This document shows, piece by piece, positions 56,158-64,000 of a stretch of DNA of 64,000 bases (position 1 is its first letter; every line of letters starts with the position of its first letter). The stretch is from contig NZ_JANQDU010000003.1 of NCBI RefSeq assembly GCF_024723735.1, forward strand, positions 310,001 through 374,000, given 5' to 3'. Position numbers and translations under genes: made by a program. Source of the stretch: Frigidibacter sp. ROC022. GTDB lineage: Bacteria > Pseudomonadota > Alphaproteobacteria > Rhodobacterales > Rhodobacteraceae. The notes below the pieces were generated by a model that saw nothing but the letters and a program-made list of their open reading frames with translations, was not told the origin of the DNA and searched no databases.

Positions 56158-56586
56158 CTAGCCGCAATAGCCCTTGCTGGCCTGGATCGAGCCAATGGGC
56201 TGATCGTCGGCGCTTTTCACCTCATAGGCAAAGATGGCCCCGGCTTCGAGCATCGCCTTGGCGGTCTCGTCCTCGCAAAGCGTCCGCTTGACCATCGCGA
56301 TCCGGTTCTGATGGTAGTCGGGCGAGACCTTGTCCTTGTCCAGCAACGAGCGGATGGTGCGGGTCAGCGTGGTGCCTTCCAGCTTGGCATCCTCATAGCG
56401 CGAGAAATCGTCGATTTTCTTGCCCTCGGTCCCGACCTCGTCGGCCAGCCCTTGCAGATAGGCGGTGACCTCCTCGGCTGTGGGCGGAGTCGGTCCGCCG
56501 ATCCAGCCCTGGCTCTTGCCCAGGAAATAGCCGCCGATGGCGATGACGATGATGACCACAAGGCCAATGATGCCGTTCTTGCTCAT
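56158..56586 (-). CDS. membrane-anchored hypothetical protein
   Basis: 142 residues. An N-terminal anchor helix (about 5-23, IIGLVVIIVIAIGGYFLG), then a soluble, probably periplasmic domain with Cys at ~118 and ~141 (TLCEDE, KGYCG) that could pair. Not recognised. Confidence 0.7.
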   Translation of the reverse strand: MSKNGIIGLVVIIVIAIGGYFLGKSQGWIGGPTPPTAEEVTAYLQGLADEVGTEGKKIDDFSRYEDAKLEGTTLTRTIRSLLDKDKVSPDYHQNRIAMVKRTLCEDETAKAMLEAGAIFAYEVKSADDQPIGSIQASKGYCG

Positions 56587-56720
56587 TCTGAAATCCGTTC
56601 TTCCAACTGGTTTGCCCCGGCCAATGTCGGCCGGGAAAATTTTCTAACTGTGCCCCGCTATAGCACGGGCGCCGGGCATCTAAACCCTTTGCCGGATGAA
56701 AAAGGCGGTCATGGACGTTT

Positions 56721-57116
56721 TCAGGCGCCGGGGACCAGCTGGTCACAGTCCGCGAGAAATGCCTGCGCCAGCTTGCCCGACCCCGCCCGCCCGGCAAACA
56801 GGGCATCGCCCAGAAGCCGCCGCTGCTCGGCCTTGGCGGCAACCCGCCAGCCCATCGCGACCTGCTCGGAAACGCCGCTGTCAGGCTGTACCGCCCGCAT
56901 CAGATCGGCAAACCGGTCGCGGCGCCGGGCCGGAACCTCCGAGGCCGGCCCATCAACCAGCCAGTAATGCTCGGTCAGCGCCGAATAGCGCCCGGCGCAG
57001 GTGGCGAAGGCGTGCAACTGCTGCTCGGGCGTCAACGGCGCGGCGCGGGACGGGGCGGGGCCGACCCCGGCGAGGGCGGCGATCAGGCAGGCACAGATTG
57101 TCCTCAAACCGACCAT
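56721..57116 (-). CDS. secreted hypothetical protein
   Basis: 131 residues from the ATG at 57116. Signal peptide to about residue 26 (ending in SRAAP), then a helical mature domain with Cys in FATCAGRYSAL and FLADCDQ. The CAGRYSAL segment occurs in several small uncharacterised Rhodobacteraceae periplasmic proteins. Function unknown. Confidence 0.7.
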   Translation of the reverse strand: MVGLRTICACLIAALAGVGPAPSRAAPLTPEQQLHAFATCAGRYSALTEHYWLVDGPASEVPARRRDRFADLMRAVQPDSGVSEQVAMGWRVAAKAEQRRLLGDALFAGRAGSGKLAQAFLADCDQLVPGA

Positions 57117-57186
57117 GAATGCAGCATGGCCCCGAAAATTGCGCAAAACAATCAGGCAATCTGAAAACTCCTGGGCGCCGTGGCGA

Positions 57187-57723
57187 TCAGGCCGGGTCCT
57201 GCCCGCAGAACTCCGCCAGGTCTTTCAGAAATCCGGCGACCGCCTTTTGGTTGCCGGGTGATGCCATTCGGGTGGCGATCTCCCCGGGCGACAGTTTCAT
57301 GAAATGGAACCTCAGGAACAGGTCTTCGCGGAACCTCTGGCTGACGGTGGCAAGCACCAGCCGGAGCTGCTCCAGCATGTCGTCGCCGCGATGCGAGCAA
57401 TGCATCAGTACGATCGGCTTGGTGATGATCTCGTCCCGCGACACCAGCCAGTCGATGGCGTTCTTCATTCCGCCGGGGATGGCCCGCACATATTCGGGGC
57501 TCGAGATGATGACCGCGTCGCTCCGTTCGATCAGGCCGACGAAATGCGCGACCGTCTCGGGCAGGGGCCCCGCTTCGAGATCCGGCGAAAAGACCGGCAG
57601 CCCGGCGACTTCGGCAAAGACCGTCACCTCGTGCGCGGGCCGGGCGATCCGGGCCACGGCGCGCAGCATGGCAGTATTGGTCGAGTCGGCCCGCCCGCTG
57701 CCGGAAATCGCGAGGATGTTCAT
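57187..57723 (-). CDS. NAD(P)H-dependent FMN reductase
   Basis: 178 residues. ISGSGRADSTNTAMLRAV is the FMN phosphate-binding loop and SSPEYVRAIPGGMKNAIDWL the isoalloxazine-binding motif of the ArsH/ChrR-like family. Likely a quinone or chromate-type reductase. It is the second flavodoxin-fold reductase in 2 kb. Confidence 0.88.
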   Translation of the reverse strand: MNILAISGSGRADSTNTAMLRAVARIARPAHEVTVFAEVAGLPVFSPDLEAGPLPETVAHFVGLIERSDAVIISSPEYVRAIPGGMKNAIDWLVSRDEIITKPIVLMHCSHRGDDMLEQLRLVLATVSQRFREDLFLRFHFMKLSPGEIATRMASPGNQKAVAGFLKDLAEFCGQDPA

Positions 57724-57800
57724 TGGCCGGTGCTAGCGCATGGATCACCGGGCATCAACGGCGGGAGGTTGCCGTGGCGCATCGGGCGAAAAATGGCAAA

Positions 57801-57820
57801 GGGCCGCCCGAAGGCGGCCC
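57801..57820 (-). terminator. terminator downstream of cobS
   Basis: Read on the minus strand: GGGCCGCC, loop TTCG, GGCGGCCC, then TTTGCCATTTTTC. An 8-bp stem beginning 28 bases after the cobS stop. Confidence 0.75.
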
Positions 57821-57848
57821 CTGCGTCAGGTCACGAAAGCTGCCCGGC

Positions 57849-58823
57849 TCAGACCGCAGCGGCACTCGCGGCGCTTTCCGGCAATTCCTCGTCAAAGCAG
57901 CGCTGATAGAACTCGGCCACCGTCTGCCGTTCCAGCTCGTCGCATTTGTTCAGGAAGGTCAGCCGGAAGGCATAGCCGACATTGCGGAAGATCTCGGCGT
58001 TCTGCGCCCAGTTGATGACGGTCCGCGGGCTCATCACCGTCGAGAGATCGCCGTTCATGAAGGCGGTCCGGGTCAGGTCGGCCACGGTCACCATCTGGCT
58101 GATGATCTTGCGGCCCTTGTCGTTGTTGTAATGCGGGCTCTTCGCCAGCACGATCGCGCTTTCGGCGTCGTGGCTCAGATAGTTCAGCGTCGCCACCATG
58201 CTCCAGCGGTCCATCTGCGCCTGGTTGATCTGCTGCACCCCGTGATAGAGGCCGGTGGTATCGCCCAGGCCCACGGTGTTCGAGGTCGCGAACAGCCGGA
58301 AACTCGGGTGCGGAGTGATGATCTCGTTCTGATCCAGCAGGGTCAGCTTGCCGTCATGTTCCAGCACCCGCTGGATGACGAACATCACGTCGGCCCGGCC
58401 GGCGTCGTATTCGTCAAACACGATCGCCACCGGGTTGCGCAGCGCCCAGGGCAGGATGCCTTCGTGGAACTCTGTCACCTGCTTGCCGTCGCGCAGCTTG
58501 ATCGCGTCCTTGCCGATCAGGTCGATCCGGGAAATGTGGCTGTCGAGGTTGACCCGCACGCAGGGCCAGTTCAGGTGCGCCGCGACCTGCTCGATATGGG
58601 TGGATTTCCCGGTGCCGTGATAGCCCTGGATCATCACCCGCCGGTTATAGGCAAAGCCCGCCAGGATCGCGAGCGTGGTGTCGGGGTCGAACTTGTAGGT
58701 CGGATCGATCTCGGGAACCCGGTCGCTGCGCTCGGCGAAGGCCTTCACCTTCATGTCGCTGTCCATGCCAAAGACATCGCGGACCGAAATCTCTTCGGTG
58801 GGCTTCTGGGGCAGATCGGACAT
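57849..58823 (-). CDS. cobS: cobaltochelatase subunit CobS
   Basis: 324 residues from the ATG at 58823. AAA+ (MoxR-like) ATPase: Walker [10 protein letters not shown], Walker [11 protein letters not shown], sensor 1 [11 protein letters not shown]. It powers aerobic cobalt chelation with CobT and CobN. cobT is 4.1 kb downstream. Its own terminator indicates that the intervening genes are not in the same transcript. Confidence 0.95.
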   Translation of the reverse strand: MSDLPQKPTEEISVRDVFGMDSDMKVKAFAERSDRVPEIDPTYKFDPDTTLAILAGFAYNRRVMIQGYHGTGKSTHIEQVAAHLNWPCVRVNLDSHISRIDLIGKDAIKLRDGKQVTEFHEGILPWALRNPVAIVFDEYDAGRADVMFVIQRVLEHDGKLTLLDQNEIITPHPSFRLFATSNTVGLGDTTGLYHGVQQINQAQMDRWSMVATLNYLSHDAESAIVLAKSPHYNNDKGRKIISQMVTVADLTRTAFMNGDLSTVMSPRTVINWAQNAEIFRNVGYAFRLTFLNKCDELERQTVAEFYQRCFDEELPESAASAAAV

Positions 58824-59028
58824 CGGCAGGTTCCTTCGTTTGACGCTGCTTGATTGTCCATTCCGCCGGGCTGTGCAAGGGGGGCAGGCCGTATCCGGAG
58901 GGCGCGAGCAGAGGTTTTCGGGCATTCTCCGCCGGTTCGGGGCCAATGGCGCGGATATACCGCACCCTGTCACGTCCGGGCGGTGGTGGCGCCGCCGCCG
59001 GCGTTCCTCGTCGGCAAGGCATCGTGAA

Positions 59029-59778
59029 TCAGCCCCGGCTGATGAAGCCCGGGTTCACCACGCCCTTGAAGCAGCGCGGGAAGTAGGGGTAGCTGTCCGT
59101 CGCATAGTAGCGGTAGCTGCCGCCGACCATCATCCCGTTGCATTCGTCGAGCGTGCCGGCGCCTTCGACATATTCGAAATCCTCCTCGAAGGTGCCGTCA
59201 TGGGGCCCGAAAGGCGCGGTCGGCCGGTCGCCGGATTTCAGCCGGTAGGACGAGCTGACCCGCCCGGGCTCGTAGTGAATCTCGAACCCGTCCGGGGCAA
59301 AGCCGATCGGGTTGCCGTCGAGCGAGGCGACATAGGCCGGGGATGTCGCGTGGTAGTGATACAGGCCCGAGCGATCGACATGCGCGTTCTGGGCGTCCAT
59401 GCCCAGCTTGCGCGGCGCGTACATGGCCTGCTGGCGCCAGCCGCTCGACGGGTCGGAACTGAAGCCGCCGCGCCCGTCGGGGTCATAATACCCGGCCGTG
59501 TAGGGGCGGAACGGCACGCCGGTGAGCGATACGCCGACAGTCATCAGCCCTTTGGTCGTCTTTCCGGCCAGCTTCGGTTCCGACGGGAAACAGAAGGTCA
59601 GATGCTGCTCACGGAAGGCGTTCGGGTTCGCCCTGTTGGGGAAGCGTCCCATCTCGTGGTTCGGCGCGCCATTGGACGAGATGCAGGTCATGTCCCCGCG
59701 GGTGGTGATCCGCGACTGGTTGTCATGCGCGGCGGCTGCCAGGGGAAGCAGGCAAAGGAACAGGGCCGATCGGATCAT
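59029..59778 (-). CDS. secreted YHYH-domain protein
   Basis: 249 residues from the ATG at 59778. Signal peptide to about residue 17 (ending AAAA). The YHYH motif ([13 protein letters not shown]), [11 protein letters not shown] and a C-terminal segment [15 protein letters not shown] match the YHYH domain found in secreted proteins. Role unknown. Located between cobS and the J-domain gene in the same direction. Confidence 0.88.
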   Translation of the reverse strand: MIRSALFLCLLPLAAAAHDNQSRITTRGDMTCISSNGAPNHEMGRFPNRANPNAFREQHLTFCFPSEPKLAGKTTKGLMTVGVSLTGVPFRPYTAGYYDPDGRGGFSSDPSSGWRQQAMYAPRKLGMDAQNAHVDRSGLYHYHATSPAYVASLDGNPIGFAPDGFEIHYEPGRVSSSYRLKSGDRPTAPFGPHDGTFEEDFEYVEGAGTLDECNGMMVGGSYRYYATDSYPYFPRCFKGVVNPGFISRG

Positions 59779-59875
59779 GTCTCTCTCGCGGTTGCCGGTG
59801 ATCCGTAGCAACACGCGCCGGTGGCGCGTTTCCGTCGCCGCCGGATTCGGGCAGCGACGGCCGCGCCGGGGCCGA

Positions 59876-60505
59876 TCAATCGCGGAAGTTGCGCGAGACC
59901 TTGATCTGATCCCAGGCCCAGACAACCTCTTGCAGCCGGTCCTCGTCGGCCCGGTTGCCGCCGTTCATGTCGGGATGAAGATCCTTGACCAGGCTCTTGT
60001 ACTGCTTGCGGACCTCGGGGCGGGTCCAGTGGTCCTTGGCTTCCAGGATCTCCAGCGCCTTGCGCTCGGTCGGGGGCAGCTTGCGGGTGCCGGTGATCGA
60101 CTTGCCGGGGTTCTGCGTCGCCTTGGCGCCCAGCACCTCATGCGGGTCCTTGATCCCCAGCCGCGACCAGGCTCGTTGCTCCTCGCCCTTCTTGAAGGGC
60201 TTGGTCGGCCGTTCCCAGACCCGGTCCTTGTCGAGCTGCTCCTGGAATTCCTCTTCGGTCGAGCCGTTGAAGAAGTTCCACTTCAGATTGTATTCGCGCA
60301 CGTGCTCGCGGCAGAACCAGAAATAGTCGTCCAGGATGTCGGGCGATTTCGGCGCCCGGTACTGGCCCGCCTCCTTGCAGCCCGGATGTTCGCAGACCCG
60401 TGTCGAGGTCTCGAACGCCCCGGACATGCCCCGCCGTCCTCTGGTCCGCTTCTTCTTGTCAGCCCCGACCGATATGTCGAAACCGAATGGATCGTTTTTT
60501 GCCAT
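59876..60505 (-). CDS. J-domain protein (DnaJ-like)
   Basis: 209 residues. N-terminal part with Cys-x4-Cys and His residues (CEHPGCKEAG, FCREHVREYNL) that may bind metal, and a C-terminal J domain with the HPD motif (LVKDLHPDMNGG). This reversed J-domain arrangement accompanies bolA and cobS in Rhodobacteraceae. Probable Hsp70 co-chaperone; client unknown. Divergent from bolA. Confidence 0.88.
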   Translation of the reverse strand: MAKNDPFGFDISVGADKKKRTRGRRGMSGAFETSTRVCEHPGCKEAGQYRAPKSPDILDDYFWFCREHVREYNLKWNFFNGSTEEEFQEQLDKDRVWERPTKPFKKGEEQRAWSRLGIKDPHEVLGAKATQNPGKSITGTRKLPPTERKALEILEAKDHWTRPEVRKQYKSLVKDLHPDMNGGNRADEDRLQEVVWAWDQIKVSRNFRD

Positions 60506-60578
60506 GTGACCGCCTTTTCGACTCGGACCAGCGAGTTTAGAGGTTTCTCCCGGAACGGGAAGAGGGTAGGGCGCAAGA

Positions 60579-60836
60579 ATGCCGATGAAAGACCAGATCG
60601 AGACGCTTCTGAGCGACGCCTTTGCACCGTCGCGGCTGGAAGTCCTGGACGAGAGCGAGAGTCATCGCGGTCATGCCGGATACCAGGAGGGCGGCGAGAG
60701 TCATTTCCGGGTCCGCATCGCGGCGCCCGTCTTTGCCGGGATGTCGCGCCTGGCGCGGCATCGGGCGGTTCATGCCGCGCTGGGTCCCGAGGTGATCGGG
60801 AAGATCCACGCGCTGGCGCTGGAGATCGAGGCCTAG
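60579..60836 (+). CDS. BolA family protein
   Basis: 85 residues. SESHRGHAGYQEGGESHFRV carries the conserved His residues (around SHRGHAG and ESHFRV) and ends in the HALAL segment typical of BolA. BolA proteins partner with monothiol glutaredoxins in Fe-S trafficking. Its stop is one base from the stop of the convergent DUF4177 gene. Confidence 0.92.
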   Translation: MPMKDQIETLLSDAFAPSRLEVLDESESHRGHAGYQEGGESHFRVRIAAPVFAGMSRLARHRAVHAALGPEVIGKIHALALEIEA

Positions 60837-60837
60837 C

Positions 60838-61272
60838 TCACTCGCCCGCCAGACCTCCGTTCGCCGGACCCAGACGTGGCGAGGGACCGGGCTCGGGATC
60901 GCGGCGGACCGGGACCACGGTGGGTTCCTGTCCATCCGCGGCCTGCGGCGGGCGCGGGGGTTCGGGTGTCGGTTCCGGCACGGGGTCCGGCATCGGCACG
61001 ACCCGGGGCCGCGCCGGGGCGGGATGCTGCGCCTCGACATCGAGAACCCGGCGAAACACCAGCATGTTCTGGAACACCGTGGTCCGCCCGGTCAGGCCCG
61101 AGCGTTCCTCGGCCGGCAGGGTGTCGGTCCGCAGATATTCCCATCCGTCGGCGCCGTGCAGGTTCATCAGGCTGGCCAGGGTATGGGCGAAGCGGTCCTC
61201 GGGCGTCTTCACCCCGCGGGCTTTCTCGCCCTTCTTCGGGGCGGGAACGACCTTGTATTCGTATCGCGTCAT
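60838..61272 (-). CDS. DUF4177-type protein with Pro-rich tail
   Basis: 144 residues from the ATG at 61272 with GGGAGAG upstream. The N-terminal 70 residues (MTRYEYKVVPAPKKGEKARG, then GADGWEYLRTDTLP) match DUF4177; the remainder is a Pro/Glu-rich, probably disordered tail. Function unknown. Confidence 0.82.
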   Translation of the reverse strand: MTRYEYKVVPAPKKGEKARGVKTPEDRFAHTLASLMNLHGADGWEYLRTDTLPAEERSGLTGRTTVFQNMLVFRRVLDVEAQHPAPARPRVVPMPDPVPEPTPEPPRPPQAADGQEPTVVPVRRDPEPGPSPRLGPANGGLAGE

Positions 61273-61759
61273 GAGGCTCTCCCGGGTCGGCTGACCGGGG
61301 GGTTCTAGCCGAGACCGGCCGAGTCTGGAAGGGCATCGCCGGGGGAATGGCGCGACTGTGACCGGGTGTCCCCATGGGGACGGGGGGTCAAGAGATTGGA
61401 ATCGTTGAGAAAGCCGTGGGGACGCCTGTCTTGGTGAATGGGCGGTTAACAGCTGAGGGGCGGGGACGCGCGCGAAGAGGGCTGTGGCGATGGCTGGAGG
61501 AATGGCCCACAGGAGACGCCGGTGTTCAGTGCAGCGAACGGTAGCTTCGCGCCCAATCTTACGGATGTTGCATGGCGTCCGAAGGCGCGTGACCTGCGCA
61601 TTACTGCCAGTCACTACGGCCTCGCCAACACATGACTTTCGTTCGGAGCTTTTCGTTGTTATTTGGAATGTAGTCCGCCACGGGAAACGGACAGGATAGC
61701 GCGTTACGCGACTGGCGCTAAAGACTATGGCTTGTCGTCAGTAAATCGAGGTCTCATCT
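61273..61759. other. gene-free transition region with a 14-bp palindrome
   Basis: Almost 490 bp without a supported gene. GC falls along it from normal to visibly lower towards 61759. GTCCCCATGGGGAC at 61368-61381 is a perfect palindrome. No integrase, transposase remnant or tRNA end was seen, so an insertion boundary is plausible but not proven. Confidence 0.5.
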
Positions 61760-63106
61760 GTGCCAGATGAAAGGGTCCAACAACTCATTGACCAACTCCG
61801 TGAGACGGAATTCGTTGAGGTGAAGAACTGGCTCGGCGGCCTTGTTGAAAGCGACGAAAAAGCACGGCTTGCTAAGGAGATCATTGCTCTCGCAAACTCG
61901 GGTGGTGGCCATATTTTCATTGGCTTTACAGATGATGAAGGGCAAGGACATCAGCCCATCGATCCAGAGGAAATCGAAGCAAAGGCATTCTCGCAGGATG
62001 CCATTGCCGGGATCGTTCATCGATATTGCACGCCAGCTATTCAATGCAGTGTCGAGATTTATCGTCAGACAACAGGTCAAATTGACCATCCCGTAATATC
62101 CGTTCCGGCCGCTGGCCGAGTTCCATTGTTCGCATCCAGGCAAAGCCCAGATAACCGAACGCTTGCTAATGGGATCGTTTACGTTAGACGACCGGGTGGA
62201 AAAAGTGAGCCCTGCAGGACGCAAGACGACTGGGAGCGTCTCTTGGAGCGACTGGTGCACGCGCGCCAAGATCAACTGATAAACGCGATCAGGAATGTTC
62301 TGAATCCAGAGCAAGAATTTACTCCGCCAGCACAAGAACAGGTATTCGAAGACTGGATTCGCGCGTCGCGTGCTGCGCGGGCCGACCTTCTTGCGGATTT
62401 GCCAGAAGGACACCCACTGCGTCTTGAAATCGGATACTACGAGGTGGCATTCTCAATCAGGTCATTCCAAGAGCCTGACATAGCTGAACTTAACAAAAAC
62501 CTCGACCTGAACCGCCCACGGCACAGCGGCTGGGCGCCCTTTGTGTCTTTACATCGGGATGGGATGGCGCCCCGCCCGTCGCGAGATGTGATACAGACGT
62601 GGCTAGTTGGCAAGGAAGAGCGTGACCGCGACCCGTTCTACTCCGATTTCTGGCGTCTGTCGGTACATGGCGACGGATATCTTGTGAGGGCGATGCAGGA
62701 GGACAACCCAAATTATGGTGCCAACCTAGCGCCTCGCCCTCATCGACCAGGGTTTGATTGGGAACTGCCTATCTACCGTATGACCGAGATGCTCAAGTTG
62801 ATTGAGTGGCTCGGTTTAACATATGCATCCGTGGATTCCACCTTCCAAATGCGCGTTACATACTTCGGTACCAACGGTCGGAGATTGACACAGCATCGAT
62901 TGCGCTACATGTTGCATTGCGGCGGCATGGCGCATGAAAACTCGATTACTTCGCAGATTTCAGGACGTGTTGGTGAGATCGCATTGAATACCGAGGAAAT
63001 GGTCTTCTCGCTGTTGCGCCCGGTGTTTGTTCAATTCGATTTTGCGGAACTGCCGAGGCAGCTCGTTGACAACGTCGTTCAAGACGTCGTGAATTTTCGA
63101 GCGTAG
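61760..63106 (+). CDS. AlbA_2/Schlafen-like DNA-binding domain protein
   Basis: 448 residues starting at GTG 61760, with GAGG nine bases upstream. The N-terminal 160 residues have ETEFVEVKNWLGG, KEIIALANSGGGHIFIGFTD and GIVYVRRPGGKSEP, the three segments of the AlbA_2 (Schlafen AAA_4) domain. The C-terminal 270 residues are not recognised. The gene is clearly richer in A and T, with different codon use, than its neighbours, suggesting transfer. Stand-alone AlbA_2 proteins occur in regulatory and defence contexts; no function can be given. Confidence 0.82.
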   Translation: MPDERVQQLIDQLRETEFVEVKNWLGGLVESDEKARLAKEIIALANSGGGHIFIGFTDDEGQGHQPIDPEEIEAKAFSQDAIAGIVHRYCTPAIQCSVEIYRQTTGQIDHPVISVPAAGRVPLFASRQSPDNRTLANGIVYVRRPGGKSEPCRTQDDWERLLERLVHARQDQLINAIRNVLNPEQEFTPPAQEQVFEDWIRASRAARADLLADLPEGHPLRLEIGYYEVAFSIRSFQEPDIAELNKNLDLNRPRHSGWAPFVSLHRDGMAPRPSRDVIQTWLVGKEERDRDPFYSDFWRLSVHGDGYLVRAMQEDNPNYGANLAPRPHRPGFDWELPIYRMTEMLKLIEWLGLTYASVDSTFQMRVTYFGTNGRRLTQHRLRYMLHCGGMAHENSITSQISGRVGEIALNTEEMVFSLLRPVFVQFDFAELPRQLVDNVVQDVVNFRA

Positions 63107-63259
63107 TGCATACTTTGACCACAATACGCCGACAACAGACGTTCGAGTAGTTGCGTCGAATGCACACTTCGTCCGCACTGTCGGCTTCTGAGCGCCGCGC
63201 AGCGTCAGCCCGATTCCCGTCGCCCATGAGGCAAGACCACAGGCCGATCCCGCAGCCCG

Positions 63260-64000
63260 CTACAGCCCCAGCTTCTTCGCCACCAGTTCGTTGACCGCCT
63301 TCGGGTTGGCCTTGCCGCCGGTCGCCTTCATCACCTGGCCGACGAACCAGCCCGCCAGCTTGGGATTGGCCTGGGCCTTCTCGACCTGGGCCGGGTTCTC
63401 GGCGATGACGGCATCCACCGCCGCCTCGATGGCGCCGGTGTCGGTGACCTGCTTCATCCCGCGCTCGGCCACGATCGTCGCCGGGTCGCCGCCTTCGGTA
63501 TAGACGATCTCGAACAGGTCCTTGGCGATCTTGCCGGAAATCTCGCCGCTGGAAATCAGCTCGACGATGCCGCCGAGCTGCTCGGCCGAGACCGGGCTGT
63601 CGCCGATCTCGTGGCCTTCCTTCTTGAGCCGGCCGAACAGTTCGTTGATCACCCAGTTGGCGGCCAGCTTGCCGTCGCGGCCCCGGGCCACGGCCTCGAA
63701 GTAATGCGCGTTCTCGACATCGGCGGTCAGCACCGAGGCGTCATAATCGGTCAGCCCGAATTCGGTCATGAAGCGGGCCTTCTTGTCGTCGGGCAGTTCC
63801 GGCAGGCTGGCGGCGATGTCATCGACCCAGGCCTGTTCGATTTCCAGCGGCAGCAGGTCGGGATCGGGGAAGTAGCGGTAGTCATGCGCCTCTTCCTTGG
63901 ACCGCATGGAGCGGGTCTCGCCCTTGTCGGCATCGTAGAGCCGGGTCTCCTGCTCGACCGTGCCGCCGTCCTCCAACAGAGCGATCTGGCGCCGCGCCTC
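63260..64000 (-). CDS. gatB: Asp/Glu-tRNA amidotransferase subunit B, C-terminal part
   Basis: C-terminal 246 residues; the frame runs off the window edge. [20 protein letters not shown], then [21 protein letters not shown] are strong GatB signatures, and the YqeY-like helical tail ([33 protein letters not shown]) follows. Forms Gln-tRNA(Gln) or Asn-tRNA(Asn) with GatA and GatC. Confidence 0.96.
   Translation of the reverse strand, partial: EARRQIALLEDGGTVEQETRLYDADKGETRSMRSKEEAHDYRYFPDPDLLPLEIEQAWVDDIAASLPELPDDKKARFMTEFGLTDYDASVLTADVENAHYFEAVARGRDGKLAANWVINELFGRLKKEGHEIGDSPVSAEQLGGIVELISSGEISGKIAKDLFEIVYTEGGDPATIVAERGMKQVTDTGAIEAAVDAVIAENPAQVEKAQANPKLAGWFVGQVMKATGGKANPKAVNELVAKKLGL

Noticed and set aside
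61368-61381. Palindrome GTCCCCATGGGGAC as an attachment site
   Set aside because: No integrase gene and no second copy flanking the AlbA_2 gene; a short GC palindrome alone is not enough.

Overview
The window is GC-rich alphaproteobacterial chromosome, most likely from the Rhodobacteraceae (Rhodobacter/Roseobacter group). Indicators: many small lineage-typical families (DUF2842, DUF2065-, DUF6324-, DUF6476- and DUF6524-like), a tRNA-His without an encoded G-1, a GTTC-N7-GTTC LexA box, aerobic CobS/CobT, and a linked RibB-type/RibH/NusB set. Most of it is a dense housekeeping backbone with short gaps, 1- or 4-nt overlaps and many convergent gene pairs. No rRNA operon, insertion sequence or CRISPR array was seen.

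Layout. 1-1.1 kb: start of cytochrome oxidase subunit I and a c-type cytochrome. 1.5-3.4 kb: a quorum-sensing locus with an HTH-less LuxR-like protein divergent from a full LuxR-type regulator and a LuxI synthase. 3.6-11.8 kb: pyrG, secG, purA, a large acidic protein and thiamine pyrophosphokinase. 11.8-19.2 kb: transporter, coiled-coil protein, GT-C-like membrane protein, L-serine dehydratase and small proteins. 19.3-23.9 kb: rpiA-gor and hflK-hflC-DUF2065. 24-25.3 kb: a lone capsule-type Kdo transferase homologue. 25.5-32.6 kb: riboflavin genes (ribE; ribB with degenerate GCH II domain, ribH, nusB), split by an MFS gene and a YeiH/LysR pair. 32.7-37.7 kb: GNAT enzymes, a ClpP-fold protein coupled to a coiled-coil membrane protein, a structured RNA resembling 6S RNA, and mmcB. 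37.75-44.2 kb: tRNA-His, an RluD-type synthase, an HxlR regulator, rpoH, an oxidoreductase, a host-attachment protein and a Do protease. 44.2-51.7 kb: a DnaE2 C-terminal remnant behind an intact SOS promoter, ferredoxin, an AlkB-like hydroxylase, ftsY, mgtC-like, EamA and yciB. 51.8-61.3 kb: cobT, then an HxlR/FMN-reductase segment, then cobS, a YHYH protein, a J-domain protein and bolA. 61.3-64 kb: an AT-richer probable acquisition (AlbA_2/Schlafen-like protein), then gatB, cut by the window edge.

The points most worth attention are the HTH-less LuxR homologue sharing a dyad with luxR-luxI; the DnaE2 OB-domain fragment whose SOS promoter is spaced for a leaderless message; a six-copy intergenic element mostly just 3' of genes; the tRNA-His lacking G-1; two divergent genes whose start codons share one CATG; and paired HxlR-type operators. 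No wholly new multi-gene system could be demonstrated; the strongest candidates for undescribed biology are the LuxR/antiactivator locus and the SOS-controlled solo OB-domain protein.
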